Positions 1-7,721 of a DNA stretch of 64,000 bases are shown here, piece after piece. Within the stretch, counting starts at the first letter, position 1. Every line of letters begins with the position of its first letter. Location: positions 868,001-932,000 of the forward strand of contig JACJYI010000002.1 of the NCBI GenBank assembly GCA_020636225.1, given 5' to 3'. The position numbers were made by a program, and so were the translations under genes. The DNA is from Lewinellaceae bacterium. GTDB lineage: Bacteria > Bacteroidota > Bacteroidia > Chitinophagales > Saprospiraceae. The notes beneath the pieces were generated by a model that was not told the origin of the DNA, did no database searches, and saw only the letters and a program-made list of their open reading frames with translations.

Positions 1-366
1 CTGGAACTGTTCGGCGCCGACCAGGATGCCGATATTATTGAAGGTGCCCGCAAGAACATTCGCGGTGCCGGCCTGGGCGAGATCATCATGACGGAGGTGT
101 GCGACTTTTTTCAACTGAAACCTCCTGGCAAGCCTGTGATGATCATCATGAATCCTCCCTATGACGAGAAGATTCCCCTGGAGGAAGCCGAGGATTTCTA
201 CAAGCGGATCGGCGATAAGCTGAAGAAGGACTTCACCGGATCCACGGCCTGGATCCTCTCGGCCAATAAAACCGCGATGCGACAGATCGGGCTGCAGTCC
301 AGTCAGCGATTCCAGGTGTTCAACGGCCCGCTGGCCGCCGAATTCTGCGAATACCGATTATTCTGA
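1..366 (+). CDS. Class I SAM-dependent RNA methyltransferase, C-terminal part
   Basis: The frame is open from base 1, so the 5' part lies outside the window; 121 codons are visible. The Asn-Pro-Pro-Tyr motif (IMNPPYDEKI, codons 45-54) is the amino-methylating catalytic signature of N6-adenine/N2-guanine methyltransferases. The acidic strand before it (ELFGADQD) fits the end of SAM-binding motif II. The short tail ending in a YRLF stretch is typical of the THUMP-containing 23S rRNA guanine-N2 methyltransferases (RlmL/YcbY group), which act on rRNA in the cytoplasm. The THUMP domain itself is not visible, so the exact substrate is inferred. Confidence 0.8.
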   Translation: MELFGADQDADIIEGARKNIRGAGLGEIIMTEVCDFFQLKPPGKPVMIIMNPPYDEKIPLEEAEDFYKRIGDKLKKDFTGSTAWILSANKTAMRQIGLQSSQRFQVFNGPLAAEFCEYRLF

Positions 367-463
367 ACCCGGATCAACATTTATGGGGTACCAGTGAAGA
401 TTGAGGTACCATGAGCCTTCGGGTCATCTCCCAACTGCTTATCTTGCAGGAAACATAGAAGAC

Positions 464-1534
464 ATGATACGCACCAGGATCGCCGGAATTGGTAAATATC
501 TGCCCGGACGGGTGGTCAGGAATGATGACCTCCAGACAGTCATGGACACATCGGATGAATGGATCCAGGAACGAACGGGTATTCAGGAACGACGGTACGG
601 GACCAAGCACCAGGAGACCACCACCACCATGGCGGCCCAGGCGGCCAGGATCGCCATCGAACGAGCCGGGATCACCCCGGAGGATATCGACTTCATCCTC
701 TTCGCCACCCTCAGCCCTGATTATTATTTCCCCGGCTGCGGTGTTCTCCTGCAGCGGGAACTGGGCATTACGAAGACATCCGTCGGTGCCATGGACATCC
801 GGAACCAGTGTACGGGCTTTGTCTATGGTTTGGCCACCGGTGACCAGTTCATTCGCAGCGGGATGTACCGGAATATCCTCCTGGTGGGTGCAGAGATGCA
901 CAGCATGGGCCTTGACTTTACCACCCGGGGACGGAACGTGACCGTCATCTTCGGGGATGGTGCCGGCGCCGTTGTTTTGCAACCGACCGAGGAGCCAGGA
1001 AAGGGAATTCTGGCCAACCGGTTGCATTCCGACGGCACCCATGCGGAAAAGCTCGCCTTCATCAATCCGGGTGCCCATGGCGGGTATCACAACAAATACC
1101 TGGATGAGCCCGTCGATTATGGATATGGGAATGAGACGTATGGAGGGATCTTCCTGACCGACAAGATGATGGAAGAAGCCATGACCTTCCCCTATATGGA
1201 TGGTCCGTTCGTATTCAAGATGGCGGTCCAGAAATTTCCCGAGGTGATCCAGGAGGTCCTGGGCGAGGCGGGGGTAACCGCCGCCGACCTGGGCATGCTC
1301 ATCCCCCATCAGGCCAACCTCCGCATCAGCCAGTTTGTCCAGCGCACCCTGCGCTTGCGGGATGACCAGGTATGGAACAATATCCAGAAGTACGGAAACA
1401 CCACGGCTGCTTCAGTACCCATTGCCCTCTGCGAAGCCCTGGAAGCCGGGGCCATCCGGGATGGCGACCTGGTCTGTCTGGCTGCATTCGGCAGCGGATT
1501 CACCTGGGGGGCCAACCTCCTGAGATGGGGTTAG
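464..1534 (+). CDS. Beta-ketoacyl-ACP synthase III family protein (FabH-like)
   Basis: A 356-residue thiolase-fold condensing enzyme. FabH joins an acyl-CoA to malonyl-ACP to start fatty acid synthesis in the cytoplasm. The triad is visible: Cys116 in IRNQCTGF, His in IPHQAN near residue 270, and Asn in YGNTTAAS near residue 310. The protein is about 40 residues longer than E. coli FabH because of an insertion rich in Gly/Tyr around residues 190-240. The frame is open upstream to 401, but the ATG at 464 gives the family's usual start (MIRTRIAGIGKYLPG). The insertion and lack of fatty-acid neighbours leave open a role in another acyl-condensation pathway. Confidence 0.88.
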   Translation: MIRTRIAGIGKYLPGRVVRNDDLQTVMDTSDEWIQERTGIQERRYGTKHQETTTTMAAQAARIAIERAGITPEDIDFILFATLSPDYYFPGCGVLLQRELGITKTSVGAMDIRNQCTGFVYGLATGDQFIRSGMYRNILLVGAEMHSMGLDFTTRGRNVTVIFGDGAGAVVLQPTEEPGKGILANRLHSDGTHAEKLAFINPGAHGGYHNKYLDEPVDYGYGNETYGGIFLTDKMMEEAMTFPYMDGPFVFKMAVQKFPEVIQEVLGEAGVTAADLGMLIPHQANLRISQFVQRTLRLRDDQVWNNIQKYGNTTAASVPIALCEALEAGAIRDGDLVCLAAFGSGFTWGANLLRWG

Positions 1535-1670
1535 GAGGGAATGAGAATTTTCAAAAAAGATTCCCTCAGCCCATCTAAATCGAAAAAAACCGATGTAATT
1601 TCATGGCGTGAAGAGTCATACACCGGATCACAGTCAACGATTAACTTCTAAACCCTAATACTCAATACGT

Positions 1671-2114
1671 ATGAAAAAACTGCTCCTACTTCTTTGCATG
1701 GTCAGCCTGACAGCTTCCTCCTTTGCAGCTGTACATGGCACCTGGGCGACTCGCCTGGCCGATCAGCCTGAAATGGCTGCCGTCAATCCTGCTCTTATGC
1801 AGATCGATCTGAATGAATTTCTGAGCCTCACTCCAGCCCGATACAAAGAGCTGACCGGCGAACGGATGACCATCCGTGAAACGGTGACATTGAAAGCCGC
1901 TCAGAAAATGGTGAAAAAGCATGCCAAGCAGGGCGAGGATATTCCGAAAGGTTTATACGTCGTCCTGGCCATCTTCGGATGGGCCTGGCTGGCCATGGGT
2001 CTCATGGACAACTGGGAAGGCAACAACTGGTGGGTGAACCTCATCCTCTCCTGGATTCTCTGCTGGCTTCCTGGCGTGATCCATGCATTTGTGAAGATGA
2101 AGGACTACTATTGA
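1671..2114 (+). CDS. Secreted/membrane protein with YqaE/Pmp3-like C-terminal hairpin
   Basis: 147 residues. Residues 1-20 form a clear signal peptide (MKKLLLLLCMVSLTASSFAA). Residues 20-95 are a polar segment with no recognised domain. Residues 96-147 hold two membrane segments separated by a Trp-rich turn, ending WWVNLILSWILCWLPGVIHA. The W-V/I-N-L-x-L-S/T-x-x-x-x-x-x-P-G-x-I-H-A pattern is that of the small YqaE/Pmp3 (UPF0057) membrane proteins, which normally stand alone at about 50 residues. Here it is fused to a secreted N-terminal region, an arrangement seen in Bacteroidota. Function is unknown; membrane stress adaptation is suggested only by the family. A strong terminator follows. 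Confidence 0.75.
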   Translation: MKKLLLLLCMVSLTASSFAAVHGTWATRLADQPEMAAVNPALMQIDLNEFLSLTPARYKELTGERMTIRETVTLKAAQKMVKKHAKQGEDIPKGLYVVLAIFGWAWLAMGLMDNWEGNNWWVNLILSWILCWLPGVIHAFVKMKDYY

Positions 2115-2146
2115 TCCTGAAAGGTTAATGACTCGATACACGAATA

Positions 2147-2183
2147 AACGATCCAGGTAATTCCACCTGGATCGTTTTTATTT
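2147..2183 (+). terminator. Rho-independent terminator
   Basis: A perfect 12-bp stem (2147-2158 with 2165-2176), a 6-nt loop and a T-rich tail close the gene ending at 2114. The tail runs into the leader of the gene at 2198. Confidence 0.85.
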
Positions 2184-2197
2184 CACAACTCCTGTTC

Positions 2198-2515
2198 ATG
2201 TTCAAGCGTGTTCTCTATTGGGCCTGGATCGTCCTCCTGGCTGCCACCCCTCTGATCCTGTGGATCCTGCCGGCTGACCAATTTGATCAGGAAGGCGGGG
2301 CCATTCTCTGCCCTTCACGGCTGTTCTTCGACTTTGAATGCTATGGATGCGGCATGACCAGAGCGGTCATGCACGCCCATCACATGGAGTGGACAGAAGC
2401 GGTCTATTTCAACTATGGCGTAGTCCTGGTCTACCCGGCGTTGGTGATCCTCTGGCTTTACTGGTTCCGTCTTGCCTTGCGGGCCGTAGGAGTGATCGGC
2501 AACCCAGCCAGCTGA
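2198..2515 (+). CDS. DUF2752 family small membrane protein
   Basis: 105 residues with a membrane segment at about residues 5-25 and another at about 70-98. Between them is the family signature: C-P-x-R near residue 37 and F-x-C-Y-G-C-G-M-T-R-A near residues 47-57, followed by a conserved His. These short Cys-rich inner-membrane proteins are widespread and have no assigned activity; the Cys-x-x-Cys could bind metal or be redox active, which is inference. It starts just after a terminator, so it probably has its own promoter. Confidence 0.8.
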   Translation: MFKRVLYWAWIVLLAATPLILWILPADQFDQEGGAILCPSRLFFDFECYGCGMTRAVMHAHHMEWTEAVYFNYGVVLVYPALVILWLYWFRLALRAVGVIGNPAS

Positions 2516-2533
2516 TCCTCTGGCTGAGTTCGG

Positions 2534-3835
2534 TCAAATACCACCGAGTCCTTCCGTTTGTTGTTGCCAGGCATCCTTCCAAGCCATCCGGCTTGCCTGG
2601 ATAGCGATCTGCGCTTCCTCGGGTAGACGAGACCAGCGGCGGGATTCCATCAGCTGATCGGCAAGCCTGCCAGTCATGGAATAGATGGCTGCCAATCCAA
2701 AAAAGACGAGGAATGCAGAGATTCCTCCCCAGATACCGAACATCACCCCCGTTGCGATCGACACCAGGAAGACCCAGATCGCCCAGGCAAACATCGTTGC
2801 CCCCAACAGCACTGAACTCCTGAACTCAATGATGCGGACTGTACGTCCGGTGATCCATCGCCCGAACCAGAGCGGTGGTGCCTGCAGCAGGAACGTCAGC
2901 CCACGCACCATCCTCAGAACCAGCAGCAAACCCAACTTGGCGGCATGCCAGGTCGGAGCGGAGACCACTGTTTCATCCTGTATCCCTGCTTCCTGCCTCT
3001 TTTGATCATACGCCAATGCCTGTTGATACAATCGGGCTTTGGTCTCCACATCCAATTGAGCCAGCTGCTTCATGGCCCGGACCTCTGCCAGCATCGGGTT
3101 CCGATCATGCGTCATGATCGGCCAGACACCCGGGTGATGGACCCTGACGAGCTGGAGGACCAGCTCGGCCAGGGATTCATCCTCGGCCCGATCAATATGG
3201 ACGACCCGCTCTTCCAGGTCTATCCTGATGCGGTCCGTGACCCGTTGCAGGGTATCCTGAGGCGTTTCTGAATATTGATCAAGATAGTCCTTGAGCGAAA
3301 ATGCCGGCGCGAAATCGACCATGATGGTGCTGCCGGCCTGTTCGGCATAGGTATAGTTCACACCTACCGGCTGGATCATGACCTCTTTAAGATCATATTC
3401 TTCCATGGCCCCGAATCCGATGCGGGCAGCGCCCTTCTGCAAGGGACGTAGCCGCTTCTCGTGGGCCATACGTCCTTCCGCCATGATCAGGATGGCCCCA
3501 CCCCTGCCCAGGATCTTCCTGGCAGCTGCAAACGAGGCATCATTTCGGCGCAAGGCAGAAAACCCGTCATGAAACCGGAAGATCGGGATCAGGTGGACCT
3601 GTCCCAATAACCAAGTAATCCAACGATTGGCGAAGACATCCCCCCTAGTCATGAAGTAGAGTACCCTTGGATTGAAGCAAGCCAGGAAGCAGGGTTCGAT
3701 AAACGCCGTCGGATGATTGGCGGTCAGGATCAGAGGTCGACCGGTAAGAATATGCTCCATGCCGGTCAGGTGGATCTTCCGATAGAACGCCAGGAAAGCC
3801 AACCGGGTCAACGGTCGAATGAGAAAATAGATCAT
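2534..3835 (-). CDS. 1-acylglycerol-3-phosphate/GPT2-like acyltransferase
   Basis: 433 residues from the ATG at 3835. The LPLAT/AGPAT motifs are visible: block I as NHPTAFIEP (His-x5-Glu, the spacing of the eukaryotic SCT1/GPT2-like subfamily), block III as AEGRMAHEKRLRPLQKGAA. The C-terminal third has two hydrophobic segments (about residues 345-400) that would anchor it in the inner membrane. It should acylate glycerol-3-phosphate or lysophosphatidate in phospholipid synthesis. The open frame runs far upstream (to 4669), but that part is antisense to miaA; the chosen start gives the family's usual N-terminus (MIYFLIRPLTRLAF). Divergent from miaA, with 66 bp between starts. Confidence 0.85.
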   Translation of the reverse strand: MIYFLIRPLTRLAFLAFYRKIHLTGMEHILTGRPLILTANHPTAFIEPCFLACFNPRVLYFMTRGDVFANRWITWLLGQVHLIPIFRFHDGFSALRRNDASFAAARKILGRGGAILIMAEGRMAHEKRLRPLQKGAARIGFGAMEEYDLKEVMIQPVGVNYTYAEQAGSTIMVDFAPAFSLKDYLDQYSETPQDTLQRVTDRIRIDLEERVVHIDRAEDESLAELVLQLVRVHHPGVWPIMTHDRNPMLAEVRAMKQLAQLDVETKARLYQQALAYDQKRQEAGIQDETVVSAPTWHAAKLGLLLVLRMVRGLTFLLQAPPLWFGRWITGRTVRIIEFRSSVLLGATMFAWAIWVFLVSIATGVMFGIWGGISAFLVFFGLAAIYSMTGRLADQLMESRRWSRLPEEAQIAIQASRMAWKDAWQQQTEGLGGI

Positions 3836-3889
3836 CGTTGTAAAATACGTTCTATGCGAGAGTTGGGCCGGATATTGATCATACAAAGC

Positions 3890-3897
3890 TACTTTTA
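3890..3897 (+). promoter_or_regulatory. Candidate -7 element for miaA
   Basis: TACTTTTA, one mismatch from the Bacteroidota -7 consensus TAnnTTTG, ends 4 nt before the miaA ATG. No -33 TTTG stands at the usual 19-21 nt. If used, the transcript would be almost leaderless. Confidence 0.4.
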
Positions 3898-3901
3898 TCC
3901 C

Positions 3902-4807
3902 ATGGGAACGGTCCTCCTGGTCAGTGGCCCAACGGCATCGGGCAAGAGTGCCCTGGGTATGGCCCTGGCACAACATCTCCATACGGTTATCCTCTCGGCT
4001 GACAGTCGACAGGTCTATCGGGGCATGGATATCGGGACAGCCAAGCCAAGTCTGGAAGAACAAAACCTGGTGCCCCATTATCTGATTGACATCCGGGACC
4101 CTCACCAGTCGTTCGACGTCGGGCAGTTTGAGACGGAAGCCACAGACCTGCTGAATGACCTCCTCCGCACCCATCCGGTGGTCCTGGTGGTCGGGGGCAC
4201 AGCACTCTACCTGAAAGCCCTGCGTCAGGGACTGGACCCCTTTCCAACCGTGCCAGAAGCCATCCAGCAACGAGTTCGCACCATCTATGCAGAGCAAGGG
4301 ATCGGAGCCCTCCAAGCGTGGCTGGAACGGGTCGACCCGGACTATACCCGGGAAGTGGACATGGCCAATCCCCATCGCCTGATCCGGGCCATCGGGGTCA
4401 GTGAAGCCTCTGGAAGGCCATTCAGCAGCTTTCGCCAGGGAAGAGCAGTAGCACGCCCCTTCAAGGTCATCCCGGTGCTGTTGGAGCCCGACCGGGAGTG
4501 GCTGTATCGACGGATCAACGAGCGCGTGGACAGCATGCTGGAAGCCGGACTGGTGGAGGAAGCCCGACGACTCTATCCGATGAGGCATCTGGATGCCCTG
4601 CAGACGGTTGGCTACCAGGAACTTTTCACCTGGATGGAGGGAGCTTGCTCCTTTGAGGATGCCGTCCATCAGATCAAACAGAATACGCGGCGATTTGCAA
4701 AACGGCAGTTGACCTGGTTTCGCAAGGAGTCAGACTGGCACCGATTTGACCCGTCGACCTCCGTTGATCTGATCGATCAGGTCATGCGCCTGCTTTCAGC
4801 AGAGTGA
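3902..4807 (+). CDS. miaA: tRNA dimethylallyltransferase
   Basis: 301 residues. MiaA moves the dimethylallyl group to N6 of A37 in tRNAs reading UNN codons, the first step of ms2i6A synthesis in the cytoplasm. The P-loop GPTASGKS lies at residues 8-15, the DSRQVYRGMDIGTAKP motif follows, then HYLIDIRDPHQSFDVGQF and the VGGTALYLKAL motif. The ATG at 3902 was chosen because the upstream extension of the frame is antisense to the divergent acyltransferase leader. The 3' end overlaps the convergent ArsC-like gene by 26 bp. Confidence 0.95.
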   Translation: MGTVLLVSGPTASGKSALGMALAQHLHTVILSADSRQVYRGMDIGTAKPSLEEQNLVPHYLIDIRDPHQSFDVGQFETEATDLLNDLLRTHPVVLVVGGTALYLKALRQGLDPFPTVPEAIQQRVRTIYAEQGIGALQAWLERVDPDYTREVDMANPHRLIRAIGVSEASGRPFSSFRQGRAVARPFKVIPVLLEPDREWLYRRINERVDSMLEAGLVEEARRLYPMRHLDALQTVGYQELFTWMEGACSFEDAVHQIKQNTRRFAKRQLTWFRKESDWHRFDPSTSVDLIDQVMRLLSAE

Positions 4808-5141
4808 GGACAAGTTCAGGAGGCCGCCCGACCACGGCACGATCACCGACCATGACTATGGGACGCTGGATCAGCTTGGGATGGGCCACCATGGCGTCGA
4901 TCCATTCCCGATCGCTTAGCTCCTTTCCCTTGTAAAGCTGCTTGTAGACCTCTTCTTCCCGGCGCACCAGTTCAGCCGGGGAGATCCCCAGTTTGCTGAT
5001 CAATGTCGTCAGCTCCCGGGCATTGAATGGATCTTCCAGATACAGTCGCACCTCCGGCTGAAAACCGGCTCCCTGAAGCAACTCCAAGGCTTCCCGACTC
5101 TTGCGACAACGAGGATTATGGATCAATTGGACAGGTGTCAT
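4782..5141 (-). CDS. ArsC/Spx-family thioredoxin-fold protein (arsenate reductase-like)
   Basis: 119 residues. The N-terminus IHNPRCRKSREALELL carries the single catalytic Cys of glutaredoxin-dependent arsenate reductases, and LIQRPIVM followed by VVGRPPE matches the C-terminal ArsC signature including the substrate Arg. Members reduce arsenate using glutathione/glutaredoxin, but many chromosomal YffB-like copies have no proven substrate and no arsenic genes are nearby. The ATG at 5141 aligns with family starts; an in-frame ATG at 5153 adds four residues. Its 3' end overlaps miaA tail to tail. Confidence 0.88.
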   Translation of the reverse strand: MTPVQLIHNPRCRKSREALELLQGAGFQPEVRLYLEDPFNARELTTLISKLGISPAELVRREEEVYKQLYKGKELSDREWIDAMVAHPKLIQRPIVMVGDRAVVGRPPELVLTLLKAGA

Positions 5142-5258
5142 AAGGCCATTCATTTTTTGCTGGAGGCAGACAAAATGGGGAAAAATCCGAGACGAAAAAA
5201 CAATTGGTCTGAATATTGGGTAATTTTGAACCCTTCACAACGCATTTCAACCATCCAA

Positions 5259-7649
5259 ATGATGCAATCCATTCGTTTCACTGCCATCTTCATGATCCTG
5301 GCAGTCTCTCTCACTGCGCAAACCAATTTCAACCTGACAGAGTTGGCCAATGTCCCCTATGCTGAAGGATGCAATGACATCTGGGGGTACGTGGATACTG
5401 ACGGAACCGAGTATGCCATCCTTGGCACACGCCAGGCAACCGCCATCCTCAGTCTGGCCGACCCCTCCAATCCGGTAGAAGTAGCCTATATCGCCGGTTC
5501 GGTGTCCACCTGGCGGGACATGAAGACCTGGGGACATTTCGCCTACGTCACAGCCGATGCCGGCAGCGATGGACTGCTCATTATTGATCTGAGCGGACTT
5601 CCCGACCAGGTGACCTGGGAGTTCTGGAAGCCAGACCTCACCATCAATGGCAATACGGCCAACATGCAACGCTGCCACAATATCTACATTGACGAGAACG
5701 GCTACGCGTATCTGTCTGGTTGCAATCCCTTGAACAATGGCGGTGTGATCATTTTTGATGTACATACCACACCAGGACAGCCTGTACTGGTAGGCCAGGC
5801 AGAGCCTGTCTATTCGCACGACAACTATGTACGGGGGGATACCCTCTACAGCGCCAATCTCGGCCAGGGTGCCTACATTACTGATGTAACAGACAAGGCC
5901 AACCCGATCACCCTGGGGATTCAGGAAACCTCATTCGACTTCTGTCATAATGTGTGGATCTCAGATGACAGCCGTTTCATGTTTACCACCGATGAAAAGG
6001 CAAACGCCTTTCTGGATGCATACGACATCTCGGATCTGGGCAATATCGTTCGGACCGACAAGTATCAGCCGATCGATACCCGGCAGACGGGGGTCATCCC
6101 GCACAACACCCATGTCCTGGATGATTACAATGTCGTCTCCTGGTACACGGACGGGGTCAAGGTGATCGATTCACACAAGCCGGACAACCTGGTGGAAGTG
6201 GCCAATTTCGATACCTACCTCGGTTCTGCCACCGGTTTTCAGGGTGATTGGGGTGCGTATCCATTCCTCCCCAGTGGCCTCCTGCTGGTCTCGGATATCA
6301 ATACCTGTCTCTGGGTGTTCGGTACCAACTACACCCGGGCCAGCTACCTGGAGGGCGTGGTTGTCGATGCCATCACCAAAGATCCCCTCCAGGGGGCCAG
6401 CGTGGTGATCCAGACCGGTCAACCCAACGAAGAGATCAGTGGCCCTGACGGGACATTCAAGACAGGAAGTAACCAGGAGGGGTCCCTGACCGTGCGGACG
6501 GAAAAGTCGGGATATCTCCCCAGCCTGAAAGCCTTCCCCATGAATGCTGGCGAAGTGACGGATGTGACCATTGAACTGACCCCGTTGGCAACGACCAACA
6601 TCACGGGTATGGTCCTGGACAAGGAAACCGGTGAGCCGGTAGAAGGTGCATTGATCCAATACCAGTCCCTTGTCCTGGATGATATCCAGTATGCCGCGGT
6701 CTCCGATGCGGATGGATTGTTCGCGATCGATGATATCTATCTGGGTGATTACCAGGTCATCGCCGGTGCCTGGGGATATGACTATGCCGTGGTGGACCTC
6801 CTGAATATCAGCGGCCAGGCGAACGAGGTCCTCGAATTACCGCGTGGCTATCGCGATGACTTCGTCTTTGATTATGGCTGGACCTCCACCGGAACCGGCA
6901 GTAACGGGCTCTTTGAGCGCGGTGTACCAGAGGGGACCTTCATCGGCAACATGGAGGTGAACCCGTCCGCGGATCTCGAAGGGGATCTGGGCAATACCTG
7001 TTATGCGACCGGACTGATGGCGGGCACCACCCTGGGTGAATTCGACCTGGACAATGGCAGCGCCATCCTGACCTCCCCACCAATGGACCTGAGCGACTAC
7101 AAGGGTCCGGCGATCTTCTACAACGCCTGGTTTGTCAATACCGGGGGCAACAATATGCCCAATGACACCCTGAAGGTCTGGCTGTCAGACGGAACAACTG
7201 ACGTGCTCGTCCGCGAATATACCGGTGACATGGAAGGCTGGAAACCGAAGGATTCGCTATTCGTCCAGGATTACTTCTCTGAGCTGTCCACCATCACCAT
7301 CCGGTTCGAAACGAATGATGACCCCGGCTCCGGGCATATTGTCGAGGCGGGTGTGGATGCATTCCTCGTCGCCGAGACCGAGACCACTTCGATCGGCGAC
7401 CTTGGACCGGATGCCCTCCTGGCAGCATTTCCCAATCCTTCATCCAGCGAATTCCAGATTCGCCTGCCAGACCTCTCCTGGTCCGGAGCGCTCTACCAGG
7501 TGGTCGATGCCATGGGTCGTGCCATTGAGAATGGCACCCTCACCGGTCATCGCTCCATCGGGGCAGGATGGCCTGCTGGCACCTATCTGATGCATATCAC
7601 CAATGGTGAATCCAGCATGACTCTGACCCTTATGAAAACTGGGAATTAA
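5259..7649 (+). CDS. Choice-of-anchor B family secreted protein with LVIVD repeats and T9SS sorting domain
   Basis: 796 residues. A signal peptide ends near residue 20 (LAVSLTAQ). Residues 20-365 form LVIVD-type beta-propeller repeats (patterns such as GLLIIDLSG and GVIIFDVHT, with HN/HD pairs near the centre). Two carboxypeptidase-regulatory-like beta-sandwiches follow at about 365-450 and 450-530. After a jelly-roll-like stretch, residues 720-796 are a T9SS type A sorting domain (FPNPSSSEFQI ... GWPAGTYLMHI). It is exported through T9SS to the cell surface or medium. The frame is open upstream to 5118, but the ATG at 5259 starts the signal peptide. Function is unknown; the propeller suggests binding. 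Confidence 0.9.
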   Translation: MMQSIRFTAIFMILAVSLTAQTNFNLTELANVPYAEGCNDIWGYVDTDGTEYAILGTRQATAILSLADPSNPVEVAYIAGSVSTWRDMKTWGHFAYVTADAGSDGLLIIDLSGLPDQVTWEFWKPDLTINGNTANMQRCHNIYIDENGYAYLSGCNPLNNGGVIIFDVHTTPGQPVLVGQAEPVYSHDNYVRGDTLYSANLGQGAYITDVTDKANPITLGIQETSFDFCHNVWISDDSRFMFTTDEKANAFLDAYDISDLGNIVRTDKYQPIDTRQTGVIPHNTHVLDDYNVVSWYTDGVKVIDSHKPDNLVEVANFDTYLGSATGFQGDWGAYPFLPSGLLLVSDINTCLWVFGTNYTRASYLEGVVVDAITKDPLQGASVVIQTGQPNEEISGPDGTFKTGSNQEGSLTVRTEKSGYLPSLKAFPMNAGEVTDVTIELTPLATTNITGMVLDKETGEPVEGALIQYQSLVLDDIQYAAVSDADGLFAIDDIYLGDYQVIAGAWGYDYAVVDLLNISGQANEVLELPRGYRDDFVFDYGWTSTGTGSNGLFERGVPEGTFIGNMEVNPSADLEGDLGNTCYATGLMAGTTLGEFDLDNGSAILTSPPMDLSDYKGPAIFYNAWFVNTGGNNMPNDTLKVWLSDGTTDVLVREYTGDMEGWKPKDSLFVQDYFSELSTITIRFETNDDPGSGHIVEAGVDAFLVAETETTSIGDLGPDALLAAFPNPSSSEFQIRLPDLSWSGALYQVVDAMGRAIENGTLTGHRSIGAGWPAGTYLMHITNGESSMTLTLMKTGN

Positions 7650-7667
7650 GGAACTGATCCCCCGGAT

Positions 7668-7708
7668 AAAAAAAAGCGGCCTGCGAAAATCGCAGGCCGC
7701 TTTTTTTT
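7668..7708. terminator. Bidirectional Rho-independent terminator
   Basis: An 11-bp GC-rich stem (7676-7686 with 7690-7700), a 3-nt loop, 8 As before and 8 Ts after. It serves both the LVIVD-protein gene and the convergent protease gene. Confidence 0.92.
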
Positions 7709-7721
7709 CCGGGATTGCCGG

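Noticed and set aside
374..1309. Long reading frame on the minus strand
   Set aside because: It is the antisense shadow of the FabH-like gene, whose catalytic motifs are clear on the plus strand.
3836..4669. Upstream extension of the acyltransferase frame
   Set aside because: It runs antisense through miaA; the family's usual N-terminus begins at 3835.
4782..4807. Overlapping 3' ends of miaA and the ArsC-like gene (also 12250-12274 for pgk and the glycosyltransferase)
   Set aside because: Tail-to-tail overlaps of about 25 bp are common in compact genomes and need no special explanation.
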